DNA of 37,959 nt from Limimaricola litoreus (GTDB lineage: Bacteria; Pseudomonadota; Alphaproteobacteria; Rhodobacterales; Rhodobacteraceae): NCBI RefSeq assembly GCF_024159025.1, contig NZ_JAMYXC010000037.1, positions 1 through 37,959 on the forward strand, in the 5' to 3' direction. This document shows, piece after piece, positions 1 to 6,979 of this stretch; the first letter of the stretch is position 1; each line of letters begins with the position of its first letter. Below the pieces are notes generated by a model. That model had not been told where the DNA came from, made no database searches, and was given only the letters and a program-made list of their open reading frames with translations. Made by a program: the position numbers and the translations under genes.

Positions 1-410
1 CGCCGGAACCGGCGCCTACGCCTGCGCCACAGCCCGTGGCCGAGCAGGCCGCGCCCAAGGCCTCGGCCATGGCGATGCCCGCGCAGGGCAGCATCATCCG
101 CGCCTATGCCAAGGGCCGCAATGACGGCATCGACATCGGCGCGCCCGCGGGCAGCGCCGTGAAGGCCGCCGCCGCCGGCACCGTCGCCGCGATCACCACC
201 AACACCGAGGGCATCCAGATCGTGGTGATCCGCCACCCTGACGAGCTGCTCACCGTCTATACCCATGTCGTGGATCTCACGGTCGAGCGCGGCGCCACTG
301 TCTCGAAGGGCCAGACCATCGGCAAGGTGAAGGCCGGCGATCCCAGCCTGCTGCATTTCGAGGTGCGCAAGGGCATGGAGAGCCAGGACCCGACCAACTA
401 CCTGCCCTGA
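1..410 (+). CDS. nlpD: LytM/M23-domain envelope protein, NlpD-like (5' end outside window)
   Basis: The reading frame is open from the window edge (codons start at base 3) and stops at 408-410, so only the C-terminal part is seen. A Pro/Ala/Gln-rich linker leads into a LytM (peptidase M23) fold with the core strings GIDIGAP, VYTHV, KGQTIGKV and LHFEVRKG. The zinc ligands are degenerate: the first His is replaced (NDGIDIG) and the last motif is HFE rather than HxH. Known NlpD/EnvC-type proteins show the same losses; they do not cut peptidoglycan but activate cell-division amidases. A similar periplasmic role is inferred. The gene is convergent with the DUF815 gene. The identity of the N-terminal LysM/lipoprotein part cannot be checked here. 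Confidence 0.7.
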   Translation, partial: PEPAPTPAPQPVAEQAAPKASAMAMPAQGSIIRAYAKGRNDGIDIGAPAGSAVKAAAAGTVAAITTNTEGIQIVVIRHPDELLTVYTHVVDLTVERGATVSKGQTIGKVKAGDPSLLHFEVRKGMESQDPTNYLP

Positions 411-430
411 GCGCAACACCGGCACACCGA

Positions 431-460
431 CAAAGGGCCGCCCCGGAGGGCGGCCCTTTG
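431..460. terminator. Bidirectional terminator between nlpD-like gene and DUF815 gene
   Basis: A perfect 12-bp inverted repeat (431-442 with 449-460) has a 6-base loop and runs of A on one side and T on the other. It lies between two convergent genes, so it can serve both strands. Confidence 0.8.
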
Positions 461-481
461 TGATTTCGAAGCAAGGCGATG

Positions 482-1324
482 TCAGCCGATCTTCACGCCC
501 TTCCGGCCTGCGAGATCGGTGAAGAACTGCCAGGCGACGCGGCCCGAGCGCCCCCCGCGCGTGGCCTGCCATTCGATCGCCTCGGCCCGCAGGCGCGCCT
601 CGTCGATGCGCAGATCGAAGGCATCGCAATAGCCGCGGATCATCGACAAAAAGGCATCCTGATCGCAGGGGTGAAAACCGAGCCAAAGACCGAAGCGATC
701 CGAGAGCGAGACCTTCTCCTCGACCGCCTCGGAGGGGCTGATCGCGGTGGAGCGCTCGTTCTCGATCATGTCGCGCGGCATGAGGTGGCGGCGGTTCGAG
801 GTGGCGTAGAGCACCACATTCTCGGGTCGCCCCTCGATGCCGCCGTCGAGCACCGCCTTGAGCGATTTGTAATGCGCGTCGTCGTGGCCGAAGGAGAGAT
901 CATCGCAGAACAGCACGAAGCGCTGCGGCGCGCCGCGCAAAAGCTGCAGGCAGCGGTCGATGCTCTGCAGGTCCTCGCGTTGCACCTCGACGATCTTGAG
1001 CTGCGGAAATTCCGGCTCAAGTGCCCCGTGCACCGCCTTGACGAGGCTCGATTTTCCCATGCCGCGCGCGCCCCACAGAAGCGCGTTGTTGGCAGGCAGG
1101 CCCTGGGCAAAGCGGCGGGTGTTCGCCAGCAGCGTGTCGCGCGCCCGGTCGATGCCGACCAGCAGATCGAGCGCGACCCGGCTGACCCGCGGCACAGCCA
1201 CCAGCCGGTCGGGATCGGGCTGCCACATGTAGGCCGGGGCGTCGTCGAGCGCGGGCGCGGGCCGCGGGGCCGGGCTCATCCGCTCAAGGGCCGCCGCAAT
1301 GCGCTCGAGCGTGTCATCGCTCAT
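482..1324 (-). CDS. DUF815 family AAA+ ATPase
   Basis: A 280-residue P-loop ATPase of the DUF815 family. The Walker A motif GARGMGKS is at residues 85-92, Walker B VLFCDDLS at 137-144, and a sensor-like segment YATSNRRHL at 173-181. The length is normal for the family. The family is common in proteobacteria but its substrate is not known; it is predicted to be a cytoplasmic ATPase. The start ATG overlaps the tatC stop by four bases (ATGA), so it is the last gene of a tatABC operon and probably translationally coupled. This order suggests co-expression with Tat export but does not prove a role in it. Confidence 0.85.
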   Translation of the reverse strand: MSDDTLERIAAALERMSPAPRPAPALDDAPAYMWQPDPDRLVAVPRVSRVALDLLVGIDRARDTLLANTRRFAQGLPANNALLWGARGMGKSSLVKAVHGALEPEFPQLKIVEVQREDLQSIDRCLQLLRGAPQRFVLFCDDLSFGHDDAHYKSLKAVLDGGIEGRPENVVLYATSNRRHLMPRDMIENERSTAISPSEAVEEKVSLSDRFGLWLGFHPCDQDAFLSMIRGYCDAFDLRIDEARLRAEAIEWQATRGGRSGRVAWQFFTDLAGRKGVKIG

Positions 1325-2184
1325 TTCGACGCCCCTTCGTCCTCGTCCTCGTCCTCATCCTCGACCCACAGCCCCTCGGCCCGCAGATGCGCCTCGCGCT
1401 TCTTCTCGACCCGCGCGACGAGCAGGATGGACACCTCGTAGAGCCCGTAGACCACGGTAAAGAGGATCACCTGGCTCACCACGTCGGGCGGCGTGGCGAT
1501 GGCCGCCAGCAGCAGGATCGCCACCATGGCGTATTTGCGCACGCCGCCCAGCCCCTTGGCCGAGACCAGCCCCGCCTTGCCCATCAGCGTGAGCAGCACG
1601 GGCAGCTGGAAGCACAGGCCGAAGGCGACGATGAACTTGATGGTCAGCGCCAGATAGGCCTGCGCCGAGCCCTGAAAGGCGATGCCCGCCACGGCCGTCT
1701 CGGCCTCGGGCCCCTCGACGAGGCTGCCGGGTTGCTGGAAGCCGAGGAAGAAATCGAAAGCCAGCGGCGTGACGACGTAATAGGCAAAGGCCGCGCCGAG
1801 AAAGAACATGAAGGGCGAGGCGATCATGAAGGGCAGGAAGGCGCCCTTTTCCGATTTGTAGAGCCCCGGCGCCACGAAGCGCCACATCTGGTAGGAGATC
1901 ACCGGAAAGGCCAGCACAAGCCCGCCTAGCATCGAGATCGACACCGCGACGAAGAAGCCCTCCTGCAGCGCGATCAGGATCAGGCCGCAATCCTCCTGTC
2001 CCCGCGCGGCCATGGCCGTGCACAAGGGCCGGGTCAGGAAATCGAAGATCGGGTTCCAGACGGTAAAACAGATGACCATGCCCGCCACGAAGGCGAGCAC
2101 GGAGCGGATCAGCCGCGTGCGCAGCTCGGCCAGATGCTCGATCAGCGGTGCCGAGCTGTCCTCGATCTCGTCCACGGGGCTCAT
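1321..2184 (-). CDS. tatC: Twin-arginine translocase subunit TatC
   Basis: TatC is the multispanning core of the Tat translocase; with TatB it receives folded substrates bearing an RR signal peptide at the inner membrane. The 287-residue protein has the cytosolic N-terminal TatC signature IEHLAELR (residues 15-22) followed by about six hydrophobic segments. The C-terminus ends in an unusual run of Glu-Asp repeats encoded by a GAGGAC microsatellite. The start overlaps the tatB stop by four bases, and its stop overlaps the next start in the same way. Identification is secure from sequence pattern and neighbours. Confidence 0.97.
   Translation of the reverse strand: MSPVDEIEDSSAPLIEHLAELRTRLIRSVLAFVAGMVICFTVWNPIFDFLTRPLCTAMAARGQEDCGLILIALQEGFFVAVSISMLGGLVLAFPVISYQMWRFVAPGLYKSEKGAFLPFMIASPFMFFLGAAFAYYVVTPLAFDFFLGFQQPGSLVEGPEAETAVAGIAFQGSAQAYLALTIKFIVAFGLCFQLPVLLTLMGKAGLVSAKGLGGVRKYAMVAILLLAAIATPPDVVSQVILFTVVYGLYEVSILLVARVEKKREAHLRAEGLWVEDEDEDEDEGASK
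1338..1361. repeat. Hexanucleotide microsatellite in the tatC 3' end
   Basis: Four consecutive units of cgtcct/catcct (minus strand GAGGAC/GAGGATG-type) encode the alternating Glu-Asp tail of TatC. A unit gain or loss would only change the tail length by two residues and keep the frame. Confidence 0.8.
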
Positions 2185-2687
2185 GATGTCGTGTCATCCT
2201 TTCGCGCGGGCGTGGCTTCGTCCAGCGGCTCGGCCGGGGCGCTGATCGGTTCCGGCTCTGCGACGGGCGCGGGCTCGGCATCGAAACCCGGCTCCAGATC
2301 AGCCAGCTCCTCGTCGGTCGGCTCCATGGCCTCGCGCGCCTGCCGGTCGGTCGCGGCCTGCGCCGTGGCCTGTTCGATCTTGCGGCGGCTTTCGGCACGC
2401 TCCGACGAGAGCGTCTCGCGGCTCTCGCCCGACTTGAAGTTCTTCTTCAGCGCATCGGTGCCAAAGCCCTTGGGATCGGCCGCGGCCTTGATGGTCTTTT
2501 GAATGTCGCGCATGCCGCTGTCATCGGCGGCGTCCTCCATGGCGCGGGAGAACTCGCGCGCCATCGCCTTGGCCTTGCCAGTGAAGCGGCCGATTTCGCG
2601 GAACATCCCCGGCAGGTCCTTGGGGCCGACCACGATCAGCGCCACGACCCCGATCAGCAGAAGCTCGCTCCAGCCCAGATCGAACAT
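2181..2687 (-). CDS. tatB: Twin-arginine translocase subunit TatB
   Basis: TatB forms the receptor complex with TatC. The 168-residue protein starts with the typical single membrane helix [17 protein letters not shown], including the conserved Glu8, then the Gly-Pro hinge at 21-22 and an amphipathic helix ([18 protein letters not shown]). From about residue 60 it becomes a charged region, and the last 45 residues are acidic and Pro/Ala-rich. The gene lies 21 bases after tatA and overlaps tatC by four bases. Glu8 and the longer tail separate it from TatA. Confidence 0.96.
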   Translation of the reverse strand: MFDLGWSELLLIGVVALIVVGPKDLPGMFREIGRFTGKAKAMAREFSRAMEDAADDSGMRDIQKTIKAAADPKGFGTDALKKNFKSGESRETLSSERAESRRKIEQATAQAATDRQAREAMEPTDEELADLEPGFDAEPAPVAEPEPISAPAEPLDEATPARKDDTTS

Positions 2688-2708
2688 CTCGGTCCATCCT
2701 GTCTCGGG

Positions 2709-2951
2709 TTACACCCGGTCCTTGTCCTCGGCGGCGTGCGGCCGGGCTTCGGGCTCGTGCACGGTGCCCGCCTCGTTGATCGTGTTCGACTGGTCGTCGA
2801 TTTCCTTCTTGCCGTCATCGACGCCGCGCTTGAAGGCGGTGATGCCCTTGCCGACCTCGCCCATCAGCGAGGAAATCTTGCCGCGGCCGAACAGCACCAG
2901 CACCACGACGGCGATCAGTAGAAGGCCCGGAAGGCCGATATTGTTGAGCAT
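2709..2951 (-). CDS. tatA: Twin-arginine translocase subunit TatA
   Basis: TatA oligomerises to allow passage of folded proteins. The 80-residue protein has an N-terminal membrane helix (about residues 5-20), the hinge motif FGRGKI at 21-26, and an amphipathic helix with the family string [14 protein letters not shown]. The Shine-Dalgarno GGGAGA lies six bases before the ATG. It is the first gene of tatABC-DUF815. Its promoter should be in the divergent gap to the WYL regulator, but I could not place clear -35/-10 boxes. Confidence 0.96.
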   Translation of the reverse strand: MLNNIGLPGLLLIAVVVLVLFGRGKISSLMGEVGKGITAFKRGVDDGKKEIDDQSNTINEAGTVHEPEARPHAAEDKDRV

Positions 2952-3036
2952 GGCGTGTCTCCCATCCCGGCGGCCCCGACGGAGCCGCGCCTTGTCTCGC
3001 AGCCCTCCAGATACGCGTCCTCCGCCCCGGGCGAAA

Positions 3037-3068
3037 GGCCCCGCGCCGCAATCTGCTGGCGCGGGGCC
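3037..3068 (+). terminator. GC-rich terminator-like hairpin upstream of the WYL gene
   Basis: A perfect 11-bp stem (3037-3047 with 3058-3068) with a 10-base loop is followed by GCTTTTCTT on the plus strand. It sits in the divergent gap between tatA and the WYL regulator, just before the regulator's -35-like box. There is no plus-strand gene that it would obviously terminate. Confidence 0.55.
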
Positions 3069-3075
3069 GCTTTTC

Positions 3076-3111
3076 TTGACATGAAGTTGTCAGTTGACGG
3101 TTTTCTGTCAG
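3076..3111 (+). promoter_or_regulatory. Two tandem operator-like sites before the WYL regulator
   Basis: Two directly adjacent 18-bp units, 3076-3093 and 3094-3111, share the pattern TTGAC-N7-TGTCAG. Each unit is an imperfect palindrome (TGAC...GTCA). The first contains a perfect -35-like TTGACA at 3076-3081, and the second ends in the Shine-Dalgarno region. A repressor bound here would block transcription of the gene at 3121, so autoregulation by the WYL protein is the likely reading. The -10 box is not clear. Confidence 0.6.
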
Positions 3112-3120
3112 GAGACAGCC

Positions 3121-3792
3121 ATGCCCCGCGCCGACCGCCTGATCGAGATGATCCGCATCCTGCGCGACGGGCGGCTGCACCGGGCCGAGGATCTGGCCGA
3201 GCGGCTGGGCACCTCGGCCAGGACGATCTACCGCGACATGGACCGGCTGATCGCCTCCGGCGTGCCGATCGAAGGGCGGCGCGGCCTTGGCTACCGCGCC
3301 ACGGCCGCCGTGACGCTGCCGCCGCTCAACCTCACCATGACCGAGCTCGAAGCGCTGCATCTGGGACTGGCCGCGGTGGCGCAGGCCGAGGATGCGGAGC
3401 TGCAGGCCGCCGCCCGCACGCTCTCGGCGCGGATCGACGCCGTCCTGCCCGAGGATCGCGACCGCGCCAGCGGCTGGAGCTTTGCCACGCCGCCCCTGGG
3501 CGATGCCGTGGCGGGGTTTCGGCACATGGCTTCGCTGCGCGCCGCAATCCGGGCGCGGCAGAAGATCCGGGTCGCGCTGCGCGATGCATCAGAGGCGCAG
3601 GTGCTGCGCCCGCTCAGGCTCGATTATTGGGGCCGGGTCTGGACGCTGGCCGGGTGGAGCGAAACGGCGCGCGATTTCGCGGAGATCCGCGTCGACCGGA
3701 TCACCGAACTGCGCGTGCTGCCGCAGCTCTTCGTCGATGAACCGGGGCGGGTGCTTGCGGATCTGGAGGCCGGACGCGGATCCCATACGTAG
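3121..3792 (+). CDS. YafY-type transcriptional regulator (HTH + WYL domain)
   Basis: A 223-residue regulator. The N-terminal winged helix-turn-helix covers about residues 5-60 and includes LAERLGTSARTIYRDMDRL. The C-terminal WYL domain (about 135-210) has the strings VLRPLRLDYWGRVWTLAGW and FAEIRVDRITEL. Proteins of this type sense small ligands through the WYL domain and regulate nearby genes or themselves. I chose ATG 3121, with AGGAGA seven bases upstream; a longer frame from TTG 3094 would run through the tandem operator. The divergent neighbour is tatA, and the downstream neighbour is convergent, so the target is not evident apart from itself. Confidence 0.85.
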   Translation: MPRADRLIEMIRILRDGRLHRAEDLAERLGTSARTIYRDMDRLIASGVPIEGRRGLGYRATAAVTLPPLNLTMTELEALHLGLAAVAQAEDAELQAAARTLSARIDAVLPEDRDRASGWSFATPPLGDAVAGFRHMASLRAAIRARQKIRVALRDASEAQVLRPLRLDYWGRVWTLAGWSETARDFAEIRVDRITELRVLPQLFVDEPGRVLADLEAGRGSHT

Positions 3793-3797
3793 CGATC

Positions 3798-3860
3798 GCG
3801 TATTTGGAGAAAGATGAACCCAAGGGGCGCGCCCTCCCTTTCATCTTTCTTCAAATACGC
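3798..3860. repeat. Long inverted repeat between convergent genes (possible bidirectional terminator)
   Basis: Arms 3798-3817 and 3841-3860 match at 19 of 20 positions when one is reverse-complemented. The 23-base loop contains a second palindrome (gggcgcgccc, 3825-3834) flanked by AAGGG/CCCTT. The A/T-rich arms stand out against the GC-rich surroundings. It fills the gap between the WYL gene and the ABC ATPase. It may be a terminator or a copy of a dispersed palindromic element; no second copy occurs in this window. Confidence 0.75.
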
Positions 3861-3873
3861 AAACCCTGCCGGT

Positions 3874-5061
3874 TCAGCCGACGGGCCGCTTGGGAAAGAC
3901 GAAGCAGCGGTCCCGCCGCATCATCAGCCACAGCCGCGTGCCGGGCTTGGGCAGGAAGACCGAAGGCACGGAGGCGCGCAGGATCTCGCCGTCGTGATCC
4001 ATGCGGAACTCCACAAGGCTCGACGCGCCCAGGAACCGCGCGCGCTCGACCGTGCCCGCCGCGGGCGTGCCCTCGCGCGTGGTCGGGTTCGGCCCCCGCC
4101 CCTGCCGGTCGAAATCGATCCGCAGGTGCTGCGGCCGGATCACGATCTCGACCTCGGTGCCGTCGGGCAGGCCGGGCGTCAGGAAATCGCCGAAGGGCGT
4201 GTCGCACAGCGCGCCCTGCACCCTGCCCTCGATCACGTTGATGTCCGAAAAGAAGCCCGCCGCCTCGCGGTCCTTTGGCGCGTTGTAGATGTTGTAGGGC
4301 GCGCCGTACTGCACCACCCGCCCGTCGCGCATCAGCGCGATCTCGTCGGCCATGCGCATCGCCTCGGCGGGCTCATGGGTGACCAGAAGCACCGCCGTGC
4401 CCTCGGCCTTGAGCACCGCGAGGGTCTCGTCGCGGATATCGTCGCGCAGCCGGTCGTCGAGGCCCGAGAAGGGCTCGTCCATTAGCAGGATGCGCGGGGA
4501 AGGCGCCAGCGCGCGGGCCAGCGCCACGCGCTGCTGCTCACCGCCCGAAAGCTCGTGCGGGTAGCGGTCGATGTGGCGGCGCATGCCGACCTTGTCGAGC
4601 AGGCTCTCGACCCGGGCGCGGATCTCGGGTTTCGGCCCCTTGAGCCCGAAGCCCACGTTGCGCGCCACGTCAAGATGCGGAAACAGCGCGAAGTCCTGGA
4701 ACATCAGCCCGATGCCGCGCTCTTCGGGCGGCATGTGCAGCCCGCTCTCGGAGATCGGCGCGCCGTCGACATAGATGCCGCCCCGATCCTGCCGATCGAC
4801 TCCGGCGATGATCCGCAGCGTGGTCGACTTGCCGCAGCCCGATGGGCCGAGCAGGCAGGTCACCTGCCCCGGCATCACCTTGAGCGACACGTCCGAAACC
4901 ACCTCGCGCCCGTCGAAGACGCGCGACAGGCCGCGGATCTCCAGCCGCGGGGCGGGGTCGGTCTGCGCAGGGGCGGTCCGGTCAGGGCCATTCGGGGCAG
5001 GGGCGGCGGTCTCGGACAAGGTAAGATCCCGATCAAATGCGTCGGGTTGCCCTAGCAACAC
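3874..5061 (-). CDS. ABC transporter ATP-binding protein (Fe3+/polyamine type, FbpC/PotA-like)
   Basis: The ATPase subunit of an importer. Numbered from GTG 5061: Walker A GPSGCGKST at 72-80, Q-loop Gln122, signature LSGGEQQR at 171-178, Walker B ILLMDEP at 191-197, switch His229, then a TOBE-like C-terminal domain (about 275-390). FQDFALFPHLDVARNV and the general layout fit the iron(III) or spermidine/putrescine subfamily. No permease or binding protein is in the window, so the substrate is open. The start is uncertain: GTG 5061 has a weak ribosome site, and TTG 5019 would also work, since conserved sequence begins only near residue 38. It lies 18 bases after the SDR gene and may be co-transcribed. 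Confidence 0.85.
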   Translation of the reverse strand: MLLGQPDAFDRDLTLSETAAPAPNGPDRTAPAQTDPAPRLEIRGLSRVFDGREVVSDVSLKVMPGQVTCLLGPSGCGKSTTLRIIAGVDRQDRGGIYVDGAPISESGLHMPPEERGIGLMFQDFALFPHLDVARNVGFGLKGPKPEIRARVESLLDKVGMRRHIDRYPHELSGGEQQRVALARALAPSPRILLMDEPFSGLDDRLRDDIRDETLAVLKAEGTAVLLVTHEPAEAMRMADEIALMRDGRVVQYGAPYNIYNAPKDREAAGFFSDINVIEGRVQGALCDTPFGDFLTPGLPDGTEVEIVIRPQHLRIDFDRQGRGPNPTTREGTPAAGTVERARFLGASSLVEFRMDHDGEILRASVPSVFLPKPGTRLWLMMRRDRCFVFPKRPVG

Positions 5062-5079
5062 CGCCCCGCGCCCGCAAGC

Positions 5080-5859
5080 TCACATGGTCTGGTTGCCGAC
5101 CCCGCCATCGAGCAGCACGTTCTGCCCGACCATGAAGCCCGCGTGCTGCGAGCACATGAAGGCGCAGGTCGCCCCGAACTCGGCCGGCGTGCCGTAGCGC
5201 CGGGTCGGAATGCTCGCCTCGCGCCGGGCGCGTGCCTCGTCCACGGTGATGCCTTCCTTCTTCGACACGCCGCCGTCGAGCGAGGCGGCGCGGTCGGTGT
5301 CATGGATACCGGGCAGCAGGTTGTTTATGGTGACGCCCGAGGGCGCGACCTGCCGCGAGGTGCCCGCGACATAGCCGGTCAGCCCTGCGCGCGCCGCGTT
5401 CGACAGGCCAAGCTGCGGGATGGGCGATTTCACCGATTGCGAGGTGATGTTGACCACCCGGCCCCAGCCGCGCTCCATCATGCCGGGCACCAGCGCCTTG
5501 ATCAGCGCGATCGGGCTGAGCATGTTGGCGTCGAGGGCGCGGATGAAATCCTCGCGGTCCCAGTCGGTCCACATCCCCGGCGGCGGGCCGCCCGCATTGG
5601 TGACGAGGATGTCGACGCCCTGCGCCGCCGCGATCAGTTTCTCCTGCCCTTCGGGCGTGGTCACGTCGCAGGCGACGGTGGTCACCTCGACACCGAAGCG
5701 GTCGCGGATCTCCTGCGCCGCCTGTTCCAGCGCCTCGGCACCGCGCGCGTTCATCACCAGATCGACGCCCACCTCGGCCAGCGCCTCGGCGCAGCCGCGC
5801 CCCAAGCCCTTGGACGAGGCGCAGACCAGCGCCCGTTTGCCCCTGATGCCCAGATCCAT
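5080..5859 (-). CDS. Atypical short-chain dehydrogenase/reductase family protein
   Basis: A 259-residue Rossmann-fold protein of the SDR family. The nucleotide-binding motif reads CASSKGLG (13-20) in place of TGxxxGxG, followed by NAGG at 88-91 and the catalytic-Ser region VVNITSQS at 135-142. The position of the catalytic YxxxK is SNAAR at 153-157, so Tyr becomes Ser and Lys becomes Arg. The protein may therefore use another mechanism or not be a classical oxidoreductase. ATG 5859 was chosen because GGAGG lies seven bases upstream; the longer frame lacks this. It is divergent from the Hint gene and precedes the ABC ATPase on the same strand. Confidence 0.85.
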   Translation of the reverse strand: MDLGIRGKRALVCASSKGLGRGCAEALAEVGVDLVMNARGAEALEQAAQEIRDRFGVEVTTVACDVTTPEGQEKLIAAAQGVDILVTNAGGPPPGMWTDWDREDFIRALDANMLSPIALIKALVPGMMERGWGRVVNITSQSVKSPIPQLGLSNAARAGLTGYVAGTSRQVAPSGVTINNLLPGIHDTDRAASLDGGVSKKEGITVDEARARREASIPTRRYGTPAEFGATCAFMCSQHAGFMVGQNVLLDGGVGNQTM

Positions 5860-5947
5860 CAGATACCTCCATGTTTGCCGCCAAGACCTAGCATCCGCTC
5901 CCCCGCCGGGCAATGATCGGCCGTCCGCGGCGATGACGGGAAGACAG

Positions 5948-6928
5948 GTGGATCACGACAGCGAAATCCAGCAGTTAGCGGTGTTCGATGCGGCGGATCT
6001 GCGCGTGGCGCAGGGCGTGGCACAGGGCGATCCGCTCAGCTTTGCCGATGAGCTGGTGCCCGACGACCTCTACCGGGTCACAGGTTCCGGGCCTGCGCGG
6101 CGGCTGGTGCTGCGCGCGCTGCTCGATGGCGGCTTTCAGGTGGTGTCCGGCGCGGCCGATGGCCGGGCGGGCCGGCGTCTGCATCTCGACAGCTGCCTGA
6201 CGCTGATGGCGCGCGACGGGACGACGAGCGAGGCCATCGTGCTGGTCGAGGTCGAGGCCGACACGGCGCAGGCGGTCTATCTTCTGCCGCTGGGACGGCT
6301 CGAGCAGGGAGAGGATTACCGCCTCGTCGGGATCGACCGGCACGCGGGCACCGCGCGGCTGGCCCAGATCGCCTGCGTCTCCTTCACCCGCGGCACCCAT
6401 ATCGCGCTGGCCAGTGGCACGCAGGTGCCGGTCGAACAGTTGCGCCCCGGCGACCGTATCCTGACCCGCGACGATGGCCCGCAGGTGCTGCGCTGGATCG
6501 GTCAGACAACGCTGCGCGCGACGGGGCGCTTTGCCCCGGTACTGATCCGCGAGAGAGCCCTGCACAACGCCCGCGACCTCTGGCTCAGCCCCGATCACCG
6601 CATCTTCGTCTGGCAGCGCGAAGACCACCTGCGCGCCGGGCGGGCCGAGCTGATGGTGCGGGTGCGTCATCTGATCAACGGCGACACGGTGGTCCAGAGC
6701 GAGGGCGGCTTCGCGGAGTACTTCCAGCTGGTCTTCGACGATCATCAGATCGTCTATGCCGAGGGGATCGCGGCGGAATCGCTGCTGGTCGATCACCGCA
6801 CGCGAGGGGCCGTGCCCGAGCGGATCGCCCGCCACGCCACGCCGCAACACCTCTCCTACGAGGTGTCCGAGACGCTGCTCTCGGGCACCGATGCCGTGGC
6901 CCTGCTGCGCCGCGCCTCGGGGCTGTGA
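5948..6928 (+). CDS. Hint-domain (Hedgehog/intein fold) protein
   Basis: A 326-residue protein from GTG 5948 (GGGAAGA a few bases upstream); ATG 5933 is an alternative giving five more residues. The C-terminal half carries a bacterial Hint_2-type domain: FTRGTHIALASGTQVPVEQL, RPGDRILTRDDG, VLRWIG and LSPDHRIFVW (about 146-222). In this family the block normally begins CFxxGT; here it reads SFTRGT with the Cys two residues earlier (Cys143, Ser145). The N-terminal 130 residues have no recognisable domain, and no RTX repeats or signal peptide are visible. Rhodobacterales often encode such proteins, some linked to secretion, but the function is unknown. Confidence 0.75.
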   Translation: MDHDSEIQQLAVFDAADLRVAQGVAQGDPLSFADELVPDDLYRVTGSGPARRLVLRALLDGGFQVVSGAADGRAGRRLHLDSCLTLMARDGTTSEAIVLVEVEADTAQAVYLLPLGRLEQGEDYRLVGIDRHAGTARLAQIACVSFTRGTHIALASGTQVPVEQLRPGDRILTRDDGPQVLRWIGQTTLRATGRFAPVLIRERALHNARDLWLSPDHRIFVWQREDHLRAGRAELMVRVRHLINGDTVVQSEGGFAEYFQLVFDDHQIVYAEGIAAESLLVDHRTRGAVPERIARHATPQHLSYEVSETLLSGTDAVALLRRASGL

Positions 6929-6930
6929 TC

Positions 6931-6960
6931 CGCGCGGGGGGCGATTGCCCCGCCCGCGCG
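6931..6960 (+). terminator. GC hairpin after the Hint gene
   Basis: The sequence after the stop can fold with GGGGC pairing to GCCCC (flanked by GCGCG/CGCGC) around a short AT loop, but without a following T run. It is a weak terminator candidate and overlaps the proposed prfC promoter. Confidence 0.35.
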
Positions 6961-6973
6961 CAGGCTTTATAGC
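6945..6973 (+). promoter_or_regulatory. Candidate prfC promoter giving a leaderless mRNA
   Basis: TTGCCC (6945-6950), a 17-base spacer and TATAGC (6968-6973) lie directly before prfC. Transcription would start about seven bases further on, at or next to the A of the ATG at 6980. There is no Shine-Dalgarno sequence before this ATG, which fits a leaderless transcript. Confidence 0.45.
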
Positions 6974-6979
6974 GCGCGC

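Noticed and set aside
3094-3120. Upstream TTG start for the WYL regulator
   Set aside because: It would lie inside the tandem operator; ATG 3121 has a good AGGAGA site and the usual family N-terminus.
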